NCBI GenBank assembly: GCA_963668185.1 | Contig: OY764162.1 | Coordinates: 496,001-560,000 of the forward strand | Direction of reading: 5' to 3' | Source of the DNA: G963668185 sp963668185 | GTDB lineage: Bacteria > Chloroflexota > Dehalococcoidia > Lucifugimonadales > G963668185 | Length of the DNA: 64,000 bases | Shown here: piece after piece, positions 31,100-40,094 of the stretch | Layout of the letters: the number at the start of each line of letters is the position of its first letter | Numbering within the stretch: position 1 is the stretch's first letter | Notes under the pieces: model-generated | Databases searched by the model: none | The model's input: only the letters and a program-made list of their open reading frames with translations | What the model was told of the DNA's origin: nothing | Position numbers and translations under genes: made by a program

Positions 31100-32350
31100 T
31101 TGCAGAAGTACTCCCTCCTCACCATCGCCAGGAACGCCGTCACCTTCCACGAAAACTGGCAGCGCGCCTGGCGCAGCCCAGACCCGCGCCCCGAATACGA
31201 CGTCGTAATCGTTGGCGGCGGCGGCCACGGCCTCGCCACCGCGTACTACCTAGCCAGGAACCACGGCGTCACCAACGTCGCCGTCGTCGAGAAGGGCTAC
31301 GTCGGCGGCGGCAACACGGGCCGCAACACCGAGGTCGTACGCTCCAACTACCTCTGGGACGAGGCGGCATGGCTCTACGAGCACTCCCTCAAGCTGTGGG
31401 AAGGACTCACGCAGGAACTCAACTTCAACCTGATGTTCAGCCAGCGCGGCGTCCTCAGCCTCGGCCACAGCCTTCAGGAGATGCGCGACATCGCCCGCCG
31501 CGTCAACTCGAACCGGCTGAACGGCATCGACGCCGAGCTGATCGGCCCCGATGAGATCAAGCGGCTCGTGCCCATCATCAACACCTCGCCGGACAGCCGC
31601 TATCCGATCCTCGGCGCTTCCATCCAGCGCAGGGGCGGCACCGCCCGGCACGACGCGCTGGCTTGGGGCTTCGCCCGCGCGGCGGACGCCATGGGCGTGG
31701 ACGTCATCCAGAACTGCGAGGTCACGGGCATCCGCCGCAACAGCGATGGCGTAACAGGTGTGGAGACGACAAGAGGATTCATCGGCGCGAAGAAGATCGG
31801 CGTGGTCACCGCCGGCAACTCCGGCGTCCTGGCCAACATGGCCGGCCTGCGCCTTCCCATCGAGAGCCACCCGCTGCAGGCTTGGGTCACTGAGCCGGTG
31901 AAGCCCATTCTGAACGCCGTCATCATGTCGAACGCCGTCCACGCCTACGTGAGCCAGACCGACAGGGGAGAGCTACTCGCCGGAGCCGGGATCGACTCTT
32001 ACAACGGGTACGCCCAGCGCGGCAGCTTCTCCGTCGTCGAGCACGCCTCCGCGGCGCTCGTCGAACTGTTCCCCATCTTCAGCCGCGTGCGAATGCTGCG
32101 CGTGTGGGGCGGAATCGTCGACACGTGCCCGGACGCCTGCCCGATCATCGGCAGGGTCCCGGTCAACGGCCTCTTCTTCAACTGCGGCTGGGGCACCGGC
32201 GGCTACAAGGCCACCCCCGGCTCCGGCTGGGTGTTCGCATACACCATCGCGAACGACCGCCCGCACAAGCTGAACGAGCCGTTCGCCCTCGAACGGTTCA
32301 CCACCGGAAAGCTGATCGACGAGCACGGCGCGGCTGGCGTGGCGCACTAG
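31100..32350 (+). CDS. soxB: Sarcosine oxidase beta subunit
   Basis: A 416-residue protein from TTG 31100. The start is set by the promoter at 31008 and by the family's usual N-terminus (LQKYSLLTIARNAVTFHENW). YDVVIVGGGGHGLATAYYLA is the FAD site, GNTGRNTEVVRSNYLWDE a family signature, and His184 in TARHDALAW aligns with the covalent-FMN histidine. WGGIVDTCPDACPIIGR and NCGWGTGGYKATPGSG complete the match. The heterotetramer oxidises sarcosine to glycine, giving 5,10-methylene-tetrahydrofolate and H2O2. Gene order B-D-A-G is canonical. Confidence 0.92.
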   Translation: MQKYSLLTIARNAVTFHENWQRAWRSPDPRPEYDVVIVGGGGHGLATAYYLARNHGVTNVAVVEKGYVGGGNTGRNTEVVRSNYLWDEAAWLYEHSLKLWEGLTQELNFNLMFSQRGVLSLGHSLQEMRDIARRVNSNRLNGIDAELIGPDEIKRLVPIINTSPDSRYPILGASIQRRGGTARHDALAWGFARAADAMGVDVIQNCEVTGIRRNSDGVTGVETTRGFIGAKKIGVVTAGNSGVLANMAGLRLPIESHPLQAWVTEPVKPILNAVIMSNAVHAYVSQTDRGELLAGAGIDSYNGYAQRGSFSVVEHASAALVELFPIFSRVRMLRVWGGIVDTCPDACPIIGRVPVNGLFFNCGWGTGGYKATPGSGWVFAYTIANDRPHKLNEPFALERFTTGKLIDEHGAAGVAH

Positions 32351-32362
32351 GGAGCCGACGAT

Positions 32363-32644
32363 ATGCTGCTGATCGAATGCCCGCACTGCGGCCCCAGGGA
32401 CGAGTCTGAGTTCACCTACGGCGGCGAGAGCCACATCGTCAGGCCTCCGGTCCCCGAGGCGCTGACCGACGGCGAATGGGCGGACTACCTCTACTACCGC
32501 AAGAACCCTTTGGGGAAGCACATGGAGCAGTGGAACCACTCCGCCGGATGCCGCAGGTGGTTCAACGCCGTCAGGGACACCGGCTCGTACGACTTTGAAT
32601 CGTTCTATCGCGTTGGCGAGAGACCGCCGGGAGAGGCCAGTTGA
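32363..32644 (+). CDS. soxD: Sarcosine oxidase delta subunit
   Basis: A 93-residue SoxD protein. IECPHCGPRDESEFTYGGESHI and YLYYRKNPLGKHMEQWNHSAGCRRWFNAVRDT are the conserved blocks; Cys6, Cys9, His59 region and Cys63 region provide the zinc site. It begins 12 nt after soxB and its TGA overlaps the TTG of soxA by 4 nt. Confidence 0.92.
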   Translation: MLLIECPHCGPRDESEFTYGGESHIVRPPVPEALTDGEWADYLYYRKNPLGKHMEQWNHSAGCRRWFNAVRDTGSYDFESFYRVGERPPGEAS

Positions 32645-35600
32645 CGCAACCCAACAGGCTCGATTCCGGCGGACTCATCGACCGCGCCCATCCCGTCATG
32701 TTCTCCTTCAACGGACGGGACTACGAGGGCTACCACGGCGACACCGTCGCGTCCGCGCTCCTGGCCAACGGGGCCGGCACTGTCGCCCGCAGCTTCAAGT
32801 ACCACAGAAGAAGGGGCATAATGACTGCCGGCCCTGAGGAGCCTAACGCGCTCCTCCAGGTTGGAACTGGCGCTCGCACAACCCCGAACGTTCCCGCCAC
32901 GCAGCAGGGGATATTTGACGGCCTCGTGACGGCCAGCGTCAATGCCTCCGCATCGCTTCGCGCCGACTGGCGGGGCGCGTTCGACAAACTCTCATCGTTC
33001 CTGCCGCCCGGCTTCTACTACAAGACGCTCATGGGCCCCAGGTTCATGTGGAAGACGTACGAGCACCGGATCCGTGAAACTGCCGGCCTCGGCGTCGCTG
33101 CCGAATCGCCGGACCCGGACACGTACGACAAGATGAACGCGCACTGCGACGTGCTCGTGGTCGGCAGCGGCCCCGCCGGCCTCTCGGCGGCGCTGGAGGC
33201 GGGAGGAGCGGGCGCCCGCGTGATTCTCATAGAGCAAGACAGCCGCCTCGGCGGTCGGCTCCTCTCCGACCGCGTCCAGATTTCCGGCGTTTCAGGACAG
33301 GACTGGGCAACGTCCGCCGCTGAGCGCCTTTCAGCGATGGACGATGTCCAAGTGCTGACTCGCAGCACTGCGCTGGGCTACTACCACGGAAACTTCGTCA
33401 CCGTCCTAGAGCGCAGGACCGATCACGCGCCAACCGGAGACATCGCCGGGCCAAGAAACAGGCTCTGGCGCATCCGGGCCGGGCGCGTCGTGCTCGCCAC
33501 CGGCGCCATCGAACGGCCGCTCGTGTTTCCGAACAACGACCGGCCCGGGATCATGCTGGCCTCGGCGGTATCTACTTACGTAACCCGGTACGGTGTGCTG
33601 CCTGGCGAAAGGTGCGTGGTCTTCGCCAACAACGACAGCGCATACAGGACCGCGCTGAATCTGAGAGCGGCCGGCGCGGACGTCACGGCCATCGTGGACA
33701 CCCGCCCCCGGCCAACCGGCGAACTGCCGGAGCTCGTCCAGCACGTGGGCATCTACGTTGCGTCAGGGCACGCCGTAGTGAACACAATGAGCGGCGATCG
33801 GGTGCGCGGCGTCAAGATCGCCCGGCTCAATGCAAATGCCGATGGCGTCACAGGCCGCGAGAGGACGCTCGACTGTGACCTCGTCGCCGTATCCGGCGGA
33901 TGGTCTCCCTCCGTTCACCTGCACTCCCAGACCGGCGCTCCCGTCATCTACGACGGCGAGCGCGCCTGCTTCGTACCGGGCGAACCGACACTGGAAAGTG
34001 TGTGCGTGGGCTCGGCCTCCGGCGACTTCCGCACGTCCGATTGCATCGCTCAAGGCGCGCAGGCAGGCGCAACTGCCGCGGCGGCTGCGGGATTCGGAAA
34101 CGGCGCTCTGTCGGAGCATGCGCCTGAAGTGGAGGAAGCGTCGGAGAAGCCGGCCATGCCCGTGTGGCTCGTTCCCACCGGCAAGCCGGTCACACGCGGC
34201 TCCAAGCGGTTCGTCGATTTCCAGGCCGACGTTACCGCAGCCGATATTGTCGTAGCCGCCAGAGAAGGATACGAGTCCATCGAGCACGTCAAGCGGTACA
34301 CCACGCTCGGCATGGGCACCGATCAGGGCAAGCTGGGCAACGTCAACGGCATCGGCATCCTCTCGCAGGCCCTCGGCAGCGAGATCGCGGACGTGGGCGT
34401 GACCACGTTCAGGCCCCTCTACTCGGGCGTGGCATACGGCGCGATAGCCGGCAGCGAGTCGGGCGACCTGTTCGATCCTGTTCGCACAACCGCGATTCAC
34501 GGCTGGCACGTGGAGGCGGGCGCTGAGTTCGAGAACGTGGGGCAGTGGAAGCGCCCCTGGTACTACCCGAAGCCCGGCGAAAGCATGCACGACGCCGTGA
34601 ACAGGGAGTGCCTCGCGGTGCGCAACGGCGTGGGGATACTCGACGCCTCTACTCTCGGAAAGATCGAGATCGAAGGCCCGGACGCCGCCGAGTTCCTCAA
34701 CCGGATGTGCACGAACCCTTGGAAGAACCTCAGAGTGGGCAAGTGCCGTTACGGGCTGATGCTCGGCGAGGACGGCAACATCATGGACGATGGCGTGACC
34801 GGCCGCCTCACCGAAAACCGGTACCTCATGCACACGACCACGAGCGGCGCCGCAGCCGTCTTCGCCCACCTGGAGCGTTGGCTCCAGACCGAATGGCCCG
34901 AACTCAAAGTGTATCTGACCTCTTCCACCGATCACTGGGCCACCATCTCGCTGAACGGTCCCAGGAGCCGCGATGTCGCCGCCGCGACCTGCACCGGCAT
35001 CGACTTCTCCAACGATGCCTTCCCGTTCATGTCGGTTCGTGAGGGCGCATGCCTCGGCGTGCCCGCGCGCGTGTTCCGCATCGCGTTCGCCGGCGAACTC
35101 TCGTACGAAATCAACGTCAACGCCAACTACGCCAGGGCGGTGTGGGAAGCCGCCGTGGAGGCCGGAGAGCAGTTCGGCATCACCCCGTACGGTACGGAGG
35201 CCATGCACGTGCTCAGGGCCGAGAAGGGATTCATTATCGTCGGGCAGGACACGGACGGCTCCATGACTCCGCAGGACATGGGCCTGGACAGGCTCGTGTC
35301 CAAGCGCAAGGACTTCATAGGCCGCCGGTCGCTCTCCCGCTCAGAGATGGTGCGGACGGACCGCAAGCAGTTCGTCGGCCTCTTGACGGAAGACCCGGCC
35401 CATGTGCTGCCGGAAGGCGGGCAGGTCATTGAAGACGCCGACACGTCCAGCCTCCCCGTGCCGATGATAGGTCACGTAACGTCCAGCTACTGGAGCGCGG
35501 TGCTTGGACGTTCGATCGCGCTCGGCGTCGTAAGGGGAGGACACCAACGGGAAGGGGAGACCGTGTACGTATCGACAGGGCCGGGAGACGCAGTGCCGGC

Positions 35601-35655
35601 GAAGATATCCAGTCCAGTCTTCTACGACCCTAACGCGGAGCGCCAGAATGCTTAG
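32641..35655 (+). CDS. soxA: Sarcosine oxidase alpha subunit
   Basis: A 1004-residue SoxA starting at TTG with GGGAGAGG upstream. The N-terminal domain (FNGRDYEGYHGDTVASALLANG) lacks the ferredoxin cysteines seen in the homologue at the start of the window, as is normal for this subunit (RGIMTAGPEEPNAL). VLVVGSGPAGLSAALEAGG near residue 175 binds NAD. The middle region (DVTAADIVVAAREGYESIEH) lacks BFD cysteines. Residues about 620-1004 are the folate-binding GcvT-like domain, with YGLMLGEDGNIMDDGV and GTEAMHVLRAEKGFIIVGQDTDG. The soxG start overlaps its end by 8 nt. Confidence 0.92.
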   Translation: MTQPNRLDSGGLIDRAHPVMFSFNGRDYEGYHGDTVASALLANGAGTVARSFKYHRRRGIMTAGPEEPNALLQVGTGARTTPNVPATQQGIFDGLVTASVNASASLRADWRGAFDKLSSFLPPGFYYKTLMGPRFMWKTYEHRIRETAGLGVAAESPDPDTYDKMNAHCDVLVVGSGPAGLSAALEAGGAGARVILIEQDSRLGGRLLSDRVQISGVSGQDWATSAAERLSAMDDVQVLTRSTALGYYHGNFVTVLERRTDHAPTGDIAGPRNRLWRIRAGRVVLATGAIERPLVFPNNDRPGIMLASAVSTYVTRYGVLPGERCVVFANNDSAYRTALNLRAAGADVTAIVDTRPRPTGELPELVQHVGIYVASGHAVVNTMSGDRVRGVKIARLNANADGVTGRERTLDCDLVAVSGGWSPSVHLHSQTGAPVIYDGERACFVPGEPTLESVCVGSASGDFRTSDCIAQGAQAGATAAAAAGFGNGALSEHAPEVEEASEKPAMPVWLVPTGKPVTRGSKRFVDFQADVTAADIVVAAREGYESIEHVKRYTTLGMGTDQGKLGNVNGIGILSQALGSEIADVGVTTFRPLYSGVAYGAIAGSESGDLFDPVRTTAIHGWHVEAGAEFENVGQWKRPWYYPKPGESMHDAVNRECLAVRNGVGILDASTLGKIEIEGPDAAEFLNRMCTNPWKNLRVGKCRYGLMLGEDGNIMDDGVTGRLTENRYLMHTTTSGAAAVFAHLERWLQTEWPELKVYLTSSTDHWATISLNGPRSRDVAAATCTGIDFSNDAFPFMSVREGACLGVPARVFRIAFAGELSYEINVNANYARAVWEAAVEAGEQFGITPYGTEAMHVLRAEKGFIIVGQDTDGSMTPQDMGLDRLVSKRKDFIGRRSLSRSEMVRTDRKQFVGLLTEDPAHVLPEGGQVIEDADTSSLPVPMIGHVTSSYWSAVLGRSIALGVVRGGHQREGETVYVSTGPGDAVPAKISSPVFYDPNAERQNA

Positions 35656-36250
35656 TGACAGTCCACGGTTGGAGTCTCCGCTCACAGGCTACCGCTTCGG
35701 CGAGACTGTCGATCAGGCTGAAGCGGGTCTTCGGCTCGACGAACGCCCGTATCTGGGGCACGTCAACTTGCGTGGGAACAACAGCGACGCCCTGTTCGCC
35801 GCGAGCATCCGCTCGGCGCTTGGCTTCGACGTGCCGGCTACGGCCAACACATTCGTCTCTCAGGATGGCAGGACTGCGGTCTGGCTGGGGCCCGACGAGT
35901 GGCTGATACTCACTGAGCCTGGCGACGAGGCCGCGCTGATCGAAAGGCTTCGCCGGGCGCTGACTGGCATTCACTCCTCGGTGACCGACGTCACGGGCGG
36001 CCAGACGGTACTCAGACTGTCCGGCCCGCACGTCCGCGACGTTCTGGCCAGCGGATGCACGCTGGACCTGCATCCACGCTCATTCGGCCCGGCCCAATGC
36101 GCGCAGACCAACATCGCGCACGCCGCGGCGACGCTGCTCCAGATCGATGATTCACCGACGTACGACGTAATAGTTCGCAGAAGCTTCGCAGGCTATCTGG
36201 CGCTCTGGATCGAGGACGCGGCGTCGGAGTACGGCCTTTCCGTCGCCTAG
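35648..36250 (+). CDS. soxG: Sarcosine oxidase gamma subunit
   Basis: A 200-residue SoxG: GRTAVWLGPDEWLIL, VTDVTGGQTVLRLSGPHVRDVLASGC, LDLHPRSFGPAQCAQTNIAHA and the final VRRSFAGYLALWIEDAASEYG are the family's conserved blocks. It closes the operon with an 8-nt overlap with soxA, implying coupled translation. The subunit folds like the N-terminal half of GcvT and helps form the channel to folate. Confidence 0.9.
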   Translation: MLSDSPRLESPLTGYRFGETVDQAEAGLRLDERPYLGHVNLRGNNSDALFAASIRSALGFDVPATANTFVSQDGRTAVWLGPDEWLILTEPGDEAALIERLRRALTGIHSSVTDVTGGQTVLRLSGPHVRDVLASGCTLDLHPRSFGPAQCAQTNIAHAAATLLQIDDSPTYDVIVRRSFAGYLALWIEDAASEYGLSVA

Positions 36251-36299
36251 GAGCCGGGAAGAACGCATTGCTTACTCCGGCTGAAGACGCCAACGCGGC

Positions 36300-37220
36300 A
36301 TGAGCATGGTCGAGCATCCTGCGGGCCGCAATCTAACCGGCTACGGCAGAGACTACCCGAGGATCGAGTGGCCGGACGGCGCTCGCATCGCCGTGTCTGT
36401 CACCGTCCAGTTCCAGGAAGGCGCGGAGAGAACGCCGCTTGAGGGCGACCCCGACCCGGAGCCGGCGACCGAGGGCATATTCGGGGAGCCAGGCCGGAGA
36501 GACTACTTCGTAGAGTCGTTCTGGGAGTACGGGTCGAGGAGGGGGATCTGGCGCATTCTGGATACCCTGGACAGGTACGGGGTGAAGGCGACGTTCTTCT
36601 GTTGCGGCATGGCGCTGGAACGCAACCCCCAAGCGGCCGCCGAGATAGCGGCGCGGGGCCATGAGGCCGCGGGCCACGGCCACAGGTACATCGAGCTTCA
36701 CGATCTAACGGAACAGGAAGAGGCCGAGCAGATCCGCCAATGTGTCGAAGCCGTTCAGGCGGCGGCAGGTGAGCGTCCGGTAGGGTGGCTCTCCCGCGCT
36801 CCGAGCGAGCAAACGCTGCGTCTCCTGCTGGACGAGGGCGGCTTCATCTACCACTCAGACGCCTATGGCGATGACATCCCTTACTTCGACCTTGCCGCCG
36901 GCCGGAAGCTGCTGGCGGTGCCGTACACGCTTGAGGTGACCGACGCCAAGTTCTGGACGCTGCCCACCTTCGCGGGATTCACCCAGCCGGACCACTTCTT
37001 CAACGTCATGAAAGGGACGTTCGACCGCCTGTACGCCGAGGGCGCGGAGCATCCGCAGATGATGTCGGTGGGTCTGCATCCGCGCATCAGTGGAAGACCG
37101 TCGCGCGCCCGCCAACTCGGCAAGTTCTTGGAGTATGCGCGCGGTTTCGAGGGCGTGTGGTTCGCGCGGCGCGCGGACATCGCTCGTTGGTGGCTCCGGC
37201 GCTACCCGGAGCTTGGGTAG
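36300..37220 (+). CDS. PuuE/polysaccharide-deacetylase-family hydrolase (copy 1)
   Basis: A 306-residue NodB-fold protein. IEWPDGARIAVSVTVQFQEGAE and YGSRRGIWRILDTLDRYGVKAT are typical of PuuE-type allantoinases. The catalytic block is GHEAAGHGHRYIE, where family members usually have HGYRWI. PSEQTLRLLLDEGGFIYHSDAYGDDIPYF and MMSVGLHPRISGRPSRA follow. PuuE opens the allantoin ring without tightly bound metal; other relatives are chitin-type deacetylases. It starts 49 nt after soxG and may belong to that operon. The ribosome-binding site is weak; ATG 36306 is an alternative start. Confidence 0.75.
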   Translation: MSMVEHPAGRNLTGYGRDYPRIEWPDGARIAVSVTVQFQEGAERTPLEGDPDPEPATEGIFGEPGRRDYFVESFWEYGSRRGIWRILDTLDRYGVKATFFCCGMALERNPQAAAEIAARGHEAAGHGHRYIELHDLTEQEEAEQIRQCVEAVQAAAGERPVGWLSRAPSEQTLRLLLDEGGFIYHSDAYGDDIPYFDLAAGRKLLAVPYTLEVTDAKFWTLPTFAGFTQPDHFFNVMKGTFDRLYAEGAEHPQMMSVGLHPRISGRPSRARQLGKFLEYARGFEGVWFARRADIARWWLRRYPELG

Positions 37221-37234
37221 GGGAGGATGCCTGC

Positions 37235-38146
37235 ATGTACGTCGTAAAGAGAGACTTCGTCGGGTACGGTCAGGACTATCCGAAAATCGAGTGGCCCAAT
37301 GGCGCACGCATCGCGGTGTCGCTCGTGGTCAACTTCGAGGAAGGCTCCGAAAAGACCCCGCTGAACGGAGACGAGTACCCTGAGGCATCGGGCGACGGCT
37401 TCACGGTAAGGGGCAGACGCAGGGACGTCCGCAATGAGTCCGCGTTCGACTACGGCACGAGGCGCGGCTTCTGGCGGCTGATGGGCATCTTCGACAAGCA
37501 GGAAGTCAAGATCACGGTGTTCGGCTGCGCCATGGCGCTGGAGATGAACCGCGACGCCGCGCAGACCATCGTCGATGCGGGCCACGAGATCATCAGCCAC
37601 GGCTACCGCTGGATACCGCACTACGAGCTATCCCGCGAGGAGGAGCGGGAGCACATCCGTCGCGCGGCGGACGTGATCGAGGACATCACAGGATCGACAT
37701 GTCTGGGCTGGTTCTCCAGAAACCCCAGCGACTCGACGCGTGAACTGCTGGTAGAGCACGGTGGCTTCCTGTACGAGTGCGACTCGATGGCGGACGACCT
37801 GCCATACTTCATAGACGTGCTCGGCAAGCGGGTGCTCGTGATTCCGTACAGCCTGGAACTGAACGATGGCCGCTTTGGCCGCGCCCCCGGCTACTCGGAG
37901 CCGCGCGACTTCTTCCTGCGCCTCAAGGAAGCCTTCGACTGTCTGTACGAGGAAGGGGAGACCCACCCGAAGATGATGTCCGTCGGCCTGCACCTTCGCA
38001 CCGTCGGCCGTCCGGCACGCGCCACGCCCGTCGAGGAGTTCATCGAGTACGCGAAGAGCCATCCCGACGTCTGGTTCGCGCGCCGCATCGACATCTCCCG
38101 CTGGTGGCTCGACAATTACTCGCACCTGCCAACACAGCCGGGCTGA
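37235..38146 (+). CDS. PuuE/polysaccharide-deacetylase-family hydrolase (copy 2)
   Basis: A 303-residue paralog of copy 1 with the classical active-site block GHEIISHGYRWIPHYELS. IEWPNGARIAVSLVVNFEEGSEKTPLNGDE is the usual opening and MMSVGLHLRTVGRPARATPVEEF the usual end. ATG 37235 with GGGGAGG upstream is preferred to an in-frame start inside copy 1. It is 14 nt after copy 1, so the pair are cotranscribed. The closer match to PuuE suggests allantoinase or a related cyclic-amide hydrolase. Confidence 0.8.
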   Translation: MYVVKRDFVGYGQDYPKIEWPNGARIAVSLVVNFEEGSEKTPLNGDEYPEASGDGFTVRGRRRDVRNESAFDYGTRRGFWRLMGIFDKQEVKITVFGCAMALEMNRDAAQTIVDAGHEIISHGYRWIPHYELSREEEREHIRRAADVIEDITGSTCLGWFSRNPSDSTRELLVEHGGFLYECDSMADDLPYFIDVLGKRVLVIPYSLELNDGRFGRAPGYSEPRDFFLRLKEAFDCLYEEGETHPKMMSVGLHLRTVGRPARATPVEEFIEYAKSHPDVWFARRIDISRWWLDNYSHLPTQPG

Positions 38147-38152
38147 CGGCGA

Positions 38153-39100
38153 TCAGCCGACCTCGCGCTCATCTAGCAGTTGCTTTAGCTGGCGGATGTG
38201 TTCGCGGCCGATGCCGCAGCATCCGCCGACGATCTGGGCACCTTGCCCCAGCCATTCGTCGGTGGCGTCGACGAACTCCTCCGGGGAGATGCGGTTCTCG
38301 AACTGCCACTCCGGCATCTTGAAGTCGCCCCTGTGCGGGTACACGCCCACGGGCCCTTCCCAGGCATCGCGCAGGATGTCCAGCGCCGCGCCCGTATGAT
38401 CGACTTCCGAATGGAACACTAATGCTGCTCCACATCCGAGCGATTTCACGTCTTCGATGGAGTCTGCAAACGTTGGGTCGTCCGCGGGATCGCTTTCGCC
38501 GCGCCGCGGATCCGTGGCGTGCAGCGGATGGCCGAGCAGGACGCGGCCGTCTTCGACGATTCGCGTGCTGAAGGCGACCCACGTCGGCAGGCCGGTGGCA
38601 AGCGCCTCCTCGCAGGCGATCACCCGGGGCTCTCTACGGTTGCCGATCATTTCCACGAGCAGCATGTCCACGCCGCCCTCGGCAAGGTACCCGGACTGGG
38701 CTTTGAAGCTCTCCCTGACTTGGTCAGGATCTCCCTGCGAGTTGGGGCCGAGAGCGCCGGCTATGACCACCGGACGGTCCGCCGATGCCTCGTCACGGGC
38801 CTCCACGGCCAGCCGTGCCGCAGTCAGGTTCCATTCACGAGCCTTTTCGCCCAGCCCCTCGTTCCAGATCTTGAGCGGCACGGTGTCGAACGTGTTGGTG
38901 GTTATGACGTCCGCGCCTATGTCTATGTAGTCCTTGTGGAGTTGGCGAATCACGTCCGGGCTGTTCTCGACGGTGCGGCCACACCAGAAGCCGCCGCCCA
39001 TCGGCGCGCCCATCTCCTGTAGTTCCGAGCCGATCGCGCCGTCGAGCAGTACGGTCCCGCCCTTATTGAGCCGGTCTTCGATCTCCGAATAGACGTTCAT
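38153..39100 (-). CDS. Homocysteine S-methyltransferase family protein (paralog 1)
   Basis: A 315-residue protein of the BHMT/MmuM family. LLDGAIGSEL opens the barrel, DVITTNTFDT and the C-terminal VGGCCGIG (Cys294, Cys295) are present. The usual Asn-Cys zinc ligand motif is replaced by Phe-His (VFHS, His230). Trp39-Cys40 stand where relatives have Trp-Ser. The family moves methyl groups from betaine, S-methylmethionine or similar donors to homocysteine through zinc. GGAGG precedes ATG. It is the last of three paralogs in tandem, convergent with the PuuE pair. Confidence 0.82.
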   Translation of the reverse strand: MNVYSEIEDRLNKGGTVLLDGAIGSELQEMGAPMGGGFWCGRTVENSPDVIRQLHKDYIDIGADVITTNTFDTVPLKIWNEGLGEKAREWNLTAARLAVEARDEASADRPVVIAGALGPNSQGDPDQVRESFKAQSGYLAEGGVDMLLVEMIGNRREPRVIACEEALATGLPTWVAFSTRIVEDGRVLLGHPLHATDPRRGESDPADDPTFADSIEDVKSLGCGAALVFHSEVDHTGAALDILRDAWEGPVGVYPHRGDFKMPEWQFENRISPEEFVDATDEWLGQGAQIVGGCCGIGREHIRQLKQLLDEREVG

Positions 39101-39131
39101 TGTTGCCTCCGTTTCCCTGTCTGTAGCCGGG

Positions 39132-40076
39132 CTATGCCACGCGGGCGGGCAACCCCTCGCGGATGGCTCGAACGTGGTCCGGCCCGATGCCGCAGCAGCC
39201 GCCGACGATCTGGGCTCCCGATGCTACCCACTTGCTTGCTTCGGCGAGGTACGTTTCAGGAGTGACCTGGTCCACGAAGACCCAGTGAGGCGGCTCCCAG
39301 CGTCCCGCGTTGGCGTAGGCTCCCACCGGGCCGTTGTGCGCCTCTCGCATTGCCGTAACTCCAGGGCCAATCGCTCCCAGGGCGGAGTGCATGATCAGCA
39401 GGGCGGAGAGGCCGGCGTCCTGCAGTTTGGAGACTGCTTCGGCCAACGGCTCATGTAGCGTGGCGCGCGGACTGTGCTGCTGGCTCTCCTCAATGCCGTG
39501 CATTACGTCGCCGCTGTTGCGGTCGAGGGCGCAGCTCAGCGAGAACCAGACTGGCAGACCATGCTCCGAGGCAGCCTCGATGGCCATCAGCGCCTGGTCC
39601 ACGGTCGCGCTGGGCATCTCCACGATGATGAAGTCCACGCCGTTCTCGGCCAGCACGCCTGAGACCTCGACGAAGTTGGCTCTCAACAACTCCCGGTCGG
39701 CCTCTCCCCAGTTGCCGAAGTTGGAGATCGAGCCCGCCACATAGACCGGACGATCGGTTGCCCGGTTGTCGCGCGCCTGGACCGCGACCCGGGCCGCCGC
39801 CGCGTTCCAGTCTCGCACGTGGTCGCCGTGGCCGGCCTTCTCCAGCGCCAGACGGCCGCAAGTGAAGGAATACGTAGTGATGATGTCCGCGCCAATGTCG
39901 ATGTACGTCTCGTGGGCTTTCTGGACCAGCTCGGGATGGCTTCCGAGCGCCGGAGCGCACCAGACGTGGTCGTCCACGGGCGCTCCGAGGAGCTCCAGTT
40001 CGGTGCCCATCGCGCCGTCGAGAATCAGGACATCGCCGGCTTCCAGGCGGGAGTGGAGTTCAGAGTAGGCGGTCAT
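39132..40076 (-). CDS. Homocysteine S-methyltransferase family protein (paralog 2)
   Basis: A 314-residue paralog with the same layout: LILDGAMGTELELLGAP, ADIITTYSFTCGRLALEKAG, and VGGCCGIGPDH (Cys294, Cys295). The middle zinc ligand position reads IMHS with His230 in place of Cys. Trp39-Cys40 is shared with the other two. It is closer to paralog 3 than to paralog 1 (both have AGS/AGA-VSNFGNWG and GIEESQ). GGAGT precedes ATG. Expected to use a methylated donor in the catabolic cluster; homocysteine as acceptor is presumed, not shown. Confidence 0.82.
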   Translation of the reverse strand: MTAYSELHSRLEAGDVLILDGAMGTELELLGAPVDDHVWCAPALGSHPELVQKAHETYIDIGADIITTYSFTCGRLALEKAGHGDHVRDWNAAAARVAVQARDNRATDRPVYVAGSISNFGNWGEADRELLRANFVEVSGVLAENGVDFIIVEMPSATVDQALMAIEAASEHGLPVWFSLSCALDRNSGDVMHGIEESQQHSPRATLHEPLAEAVSKLQDAGLSALLIMHSALGAIGPGVTAMREAHNGPVGAYANAGRWEPPHWVFVDQVTPETYLAEASKWVASGAQIVGGCCGIGPDHVRAIREGLPARVA

Positions 40077-40094
40077 ATCGACTCCTTGAGGGCG

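Noticed and set aside
36268..36303. 11-codon leader frame overlapping the first PuuE-like start
   Set aside because: A TTG-started mini-frame ending in ATGA overlap is suggestive, but the ribosome-binding site is weak and chance is likely.
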